Below are positions 61,260-64,000 of a stretch of DNA of 64,000 nucleotides, piece by piece. Origin of the DNA: Gammaproteobacteria bacterium (GTDB lineage Bacteria > Pseudomonadota > Gammaproteobacteria > Magnimaribacterales > AG-339-G14); NCBI GenBank assembly GCA_019652555.1, contig BPAJ01000002.1:262403-326402 (forward strand). Reading direction: 5' to 3'. Position numbers and translations under genes: made by a program. Under the pieces are notes generated by a model. It had not been told where the DNA came from, ran no database searches, and saw only the letters and a list, made by a program, of their open reading frames with translations. The stretch's first letter is position 1, and every line of letters begins with the position of its first letter.

Positions 61260-62645
61260 TATTTTTTTTTGTGGGAGGAAGGGGGAGTTCAGGGCTTACC
61301 CACAAAAAACCCCCAGTTATCAATGGCTTGGGAAAACTCTATTACTATTCCCGAAAATCAAACTTCCGTTGTTTCTGTATCAGCCTGATCCCGAGACAGG
61401 AACTTTAACCTATTTTTTGACCGGTACAGATTCAGCATCTCTATCAATTTCGAATAACCCAATTTATAATTTTTAATGTTTTCCCGATTAAAGCTTAAAA
61501 AATTTTTATAGTATTAATGTAAATGTTAGTGATGGTGAAGCTTCTTGGGTTTAAACCCAAACTCTGATTGTAAAATATCCGATGTTGTAGAATCCTACAA
61601 AAACGCAAAAAAGGGGAATTTGGTTGGGGAGGCCAATGGAGACGAATTTGGACATTCAATAAGTTTAAGCCCTGAGGCACTTGCTAGCAATTGGCGCACC
61701 AGGAAACAACAATGATACAGGACAGTAAAGGGTTTCTTATGGATGGAGCCTTTTGGACGCAGCGGGGTTGACATTGATGGAGAAGGCGGAGGGATAGATC
61801 TGCTCAGCGAGTATTTTTCCCCCTATACCATCAGATTAAAATGCCATGGGCCCCCAATAAAAAAGGTTTTAGGTAATGCATTTTTTATGAATGGAATGGA
61901 ACTGCTTGGTTAAATATCTCTCCGACTGACGGAGGCTCTCCCAAGATTTTCAGGCATCTATTGATATGTTTAAATGGGTAAGTTGTGGGTTGGCGCTCCT
62001 TTTAATGAGAGGGGAGAAAAAGGGGAGTTAGGGAGGGCCAGTTCCCAGGAACATGGGGGTTCGACCCCATAGCTGACTCGGTAGCAGGCGACAGTTTGGC
62101 GGGTTAGTATGAGTTTATTTGTTGGGGGCTTTAAACGGCAGCTTTCAATTAGCGCTCCTCATCATGACAAAGAAAGGTATGTGAAAATTTACAATTTAAT
62201 ATTCAAATGGTAATTATGTTCAATTAGGGAATGAATTTATGGAGAAGGAAATGGGTAATCTGGCACCCCGCTCAAATTAGTTCGATGGAACAACTATGTA
62301 TTGGAGCCATTTTAAATGATGGCAAGGAAATGATGCCGGTCGTGGGTATTTGCATGGGGTGGAATTTGTGGGTTAAAAGGGAGTGACATTCAGGGAGGCT
62401 CTGCAGGTGACGTTGGGCGATGTAAGTTTAAATTCAGACGGAAAAATTTTGCTGTTAGCTCTCACAAAAAATTTCAAGGCTATGTAAAAAGTTTATGACT
62501 GGAAGGAAGTTCTTGGATACAAAGTGGAAATATTATACGGGGTCCATCTGGCGACAGCTGGGGAATTCTATTAGTTTGAGTAATGATGGCTCTTTTTTGC
62601 CTAGGTTGCCCTTCAAATGAAGGGACCGGGTATGCAAAGTTATCA
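61260..62645 (+). pseudogene. cadherin-like / FG-GAP repeat surface protein, shredded by indels
   Basis: No long frame exists, but joining frames gives a coherent protein. A cadherin-like domain is readable from 61341 (ITIPENQTSVVSVSA, then LTYFLTGTDSASLSIS, then SINVNVSDGEAS near 61510). Then come repeats of one type: GDEFGHSISLSPE with AIGAPGNNNDTG (61638-61721), GVDIDGEGGGDLLSEYFS (about 61765-61830), APHHDKE (62155-62180), YDWKEGSSWIQSGNIIRGPS and GDSWGNSISLSNDGSF (62490-62600), and CPSNEGTGYAK (62607-62639). This is an FG-GAP/beta-propeller-like repeat. Homopolymers are inflated throughout, so poor sequence is more likely than decay. Both true ends are uncertain. Confidence 0.65.
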
Positions 62646-62679
62646 GCGTTAATTTAATAAGTAGTCTGGTGAAGCCCCC

Positions 62680-63975
62680 TTTAATTTACTTCCGAGCTGC
62701 AGCTCGCCCTTCGTTGAAAGCCCACACAACTAAGATTGCCCCTTTTCGAAAATCCCAGCTGCAAAAACTTTAGGATGGAATTTTTGTAAAATTGTGTCTG
62801 CTTTAAAATTAAAACTTCATCAAAATAAAAGTTTTTTTTTATTAAAAAAGTCTGGCCCAAAAAAACCCTGCGAAGATTAATCAGCTTTCCAATTTTCTCC
62901 CCCCTTGATTTCTTTAAAGTCTTTATCACTTTTACAGTTTGTTTCCCATAAGTTTCCTTTTTTTCTTAAAACTTTTTTGAAACAGAATATTCTTTTGGGA
63001 TCTTTCCCAAACTTCTCTGATTCTTCGTGCCCATAATCAACTTTTATACTCTGGGAAGATAGGCCATGGATTTTTCCCAATCTTTCTTTGGGAAATTCGG
63101 AAGAAATTTTAAATTTTAGGCTTTTCCCATGTCTTAGGGGATTCCAACAGTCATTACCGGGACTCCACCACCAAAAACAATTTATCTTTTCTTTAGCTTG
63201 ATAAAACTGTCTCTTTTAAACGCTATCAAAGACTTTTGTATTTTACCCAAAAAATCCAGCAAATAAACCCTTCACCATCTCTATTCTTTTAGGAAATCCT
63301 TGGCAAAAGTCCTGTGTAAATAAAACAATATCGTTTTCTTTAATAGTTTTCCATGATACAGAATTTTTTTCCCTTTCCCCCCAACTCCAATTGGTATGAA
63401 AATTTTTCCTTCTTCTTCCATGATATCCACTCCATATCATGATGGATTATCAAGTTTTATTTGGATTCCATACATCATGGGGCCCCAATTCTGTCGCTCT
63501 TTCATAAACTTTATGGGTGACCAAAACCCATTAAACTGTTGGGGAATGACCCAGGACCTGAACCAACATGCCCCTTTTTATTGTTCTTTTCTGGGGAAAA
63601 ACGGTTTTTTCCAACCTGATCAATCCCTTTTTAGCAATTCAAATTCAGTTTTTAATTGTACTGGGTTTCTTCCCAAACACAGCCCTTCACAAACGCAGGG
63701 CAAACCCACCTGTAACTTCGGAAAGTTTTGGTTTTAAAAAATCTTCAAAACTTCTTCCCCCTTTTCGTTATAACCAATCATTCCATTCAGGAATCAAGTT
63801 ATAAACAGGACAACCTTCCCAGATTGGCAAAATGGACTCCCCAACATACATCTTGATGCTTGAGTTTAAAGGATCTCTGATCGGTATAATTTCTTTGAAA
63901 TCCAAACTCTTTTCTTTGGGTTTCTTTAAAGGTTTAACTCTCTTTGAATTCTTTAAATCCCGTTACTTTACCCAT
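62680..63975 (-). pseudogene. gltD: glutamate synthase small chain (GltD), shredded by indels
   Basis: I read the whole protein by switching frames. It starts MGKVTGFKEFK at 63975, then the Fe-S cysteine region GCPVYNLIPEWNDWL (63815-63771), FPEVTG...VCPALCEGLC (near 63700), a degraded first NAD/FAD motif GSGPG...GFGHP...VYERATELG (63570-63485), EEEGKFHTNW-like text (near 63410), GGG...GNDC...LRHG (63175-63130), KNPWP and VDYGHEESEKFGKD (63090-63000), GFVGPDFF-like (62860), and FHPKVFAAG with KGQS-LVVWAFNEGRAAA (62785-62700). GltD supplies NADPH-derived electrons to GltB. At least ten small indels with inflated homopolymers interrupt it. gltB is probably just outside the right edge. Confidence 0.8.
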
Positions 63976-64000
63976 AGCTTGCTTTTAATTTTTGTTATTT

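Noticed and set aside
61495..61680. Minus-strand 61-codon frame
   Set aside because: It is antisense to the cadherin-like/FG-GAP coding text on the plus strand.
62681..63804. Short frames at the right end as separate hypothetical genes
   Set aside because: They are fragments of gltD (minus strand) or its antisense, created by indels.

Overview
The window looks like a chromosomal segment of a small-genome, AT-rich marine gammaproteobacterium. The SAR86 clade is my best guess, but this is inference from gene order and style, not from a 16S comparison. Three blocks point to Gammaproteobacteria: the ubiH-pepP / coiled-coil-zapA-6S RNA-fau / ilvA-rpiA block, the argC-erpA-anmK-M23 peptidase-tyrS-rrn block (the order I recall from Pseudomonas), and tesA divergent from its ABC pair. 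Genes are tightly packed: stop/start overlaps are common and several convergent pairs share a four-base stop quartet. I see no CRISPR array, no insertion sequence, no phage genes and no tRNA gene.

Layout. 1-5.2 kb: end of a MaoC-like gene, a small membrane protein, a DUF1330 protein, an S51 peptidase, a YbbA/YbbP-like ABC exporter pair and tesA. 5.2-11.9 kb: iron and outer-membrane transport, with a TonB-dependent receptor carrying frameshifts, an FTR1-like iron permease behind a Fur box, and a siderophore-type receptor whose promoter is overlaid by a near-consensus Fur box. 11.9-19.2 kb: heme synthesis from glycine and succinyl-CoA to protoporphyrin and heme (hemA of the ALA-synthase type, divergent from hemC-hemB-hemE-hemH-hemF-hemG). 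The HemC protein carries a long extra domain that may supply the missing HemD. 19.2-49.5 kb: housekeeping genes (ubiH, pepP, zapA, 6S RNA, fau, ilvA, rpiA, lnt, maf, rpmG, rpmB, coaBC, dut, typA, L31, priA, tsaE, nnrD, Nudix, metallo-beta-lactamase fold, msrA, acs, folK, dksA, PfkB kinase, thiE, thiD, argC, erpA, anmK, M23 peptidase, tyrS). 49.5-54.6 kb: a complete rRNA operon (16S-23S-5S) whose spacer has no tRNA but holds three perfect hairpins and clear processing stems. 54.6-59.4 kb: a minus-strand group of CobS-like AAA+ ATPase, CobT-like VWA protein, a diiron ferritin-like protein and a type II pantothenate kinase. 59.5-61.2 kb: cysE and tesB.

The last 2.8 kb (61.2-64.0 kb) reads as badly damaged sequence. 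By joining frames I recover a cadherin-like/FG-GAP repeat surface protein on the + strand and the whole of gltD (glutamate synthase small chain) on the - strand, both cut by many small indels with inflated homopolymers. This looks like a low-quality contig end and not real gene decay. Single-base frameshifts in hemA and in the first TonB receptor may have the same cause.

The best candidate for something undescribed is the CobS/CobT-like pair beside a diiron protein with no cobalamin genes in sight. Next are the HemC fusion, the truncated HemF, the oppositely charged tails on L31 and DksA, and the hairpin-filled rRNA spacer.
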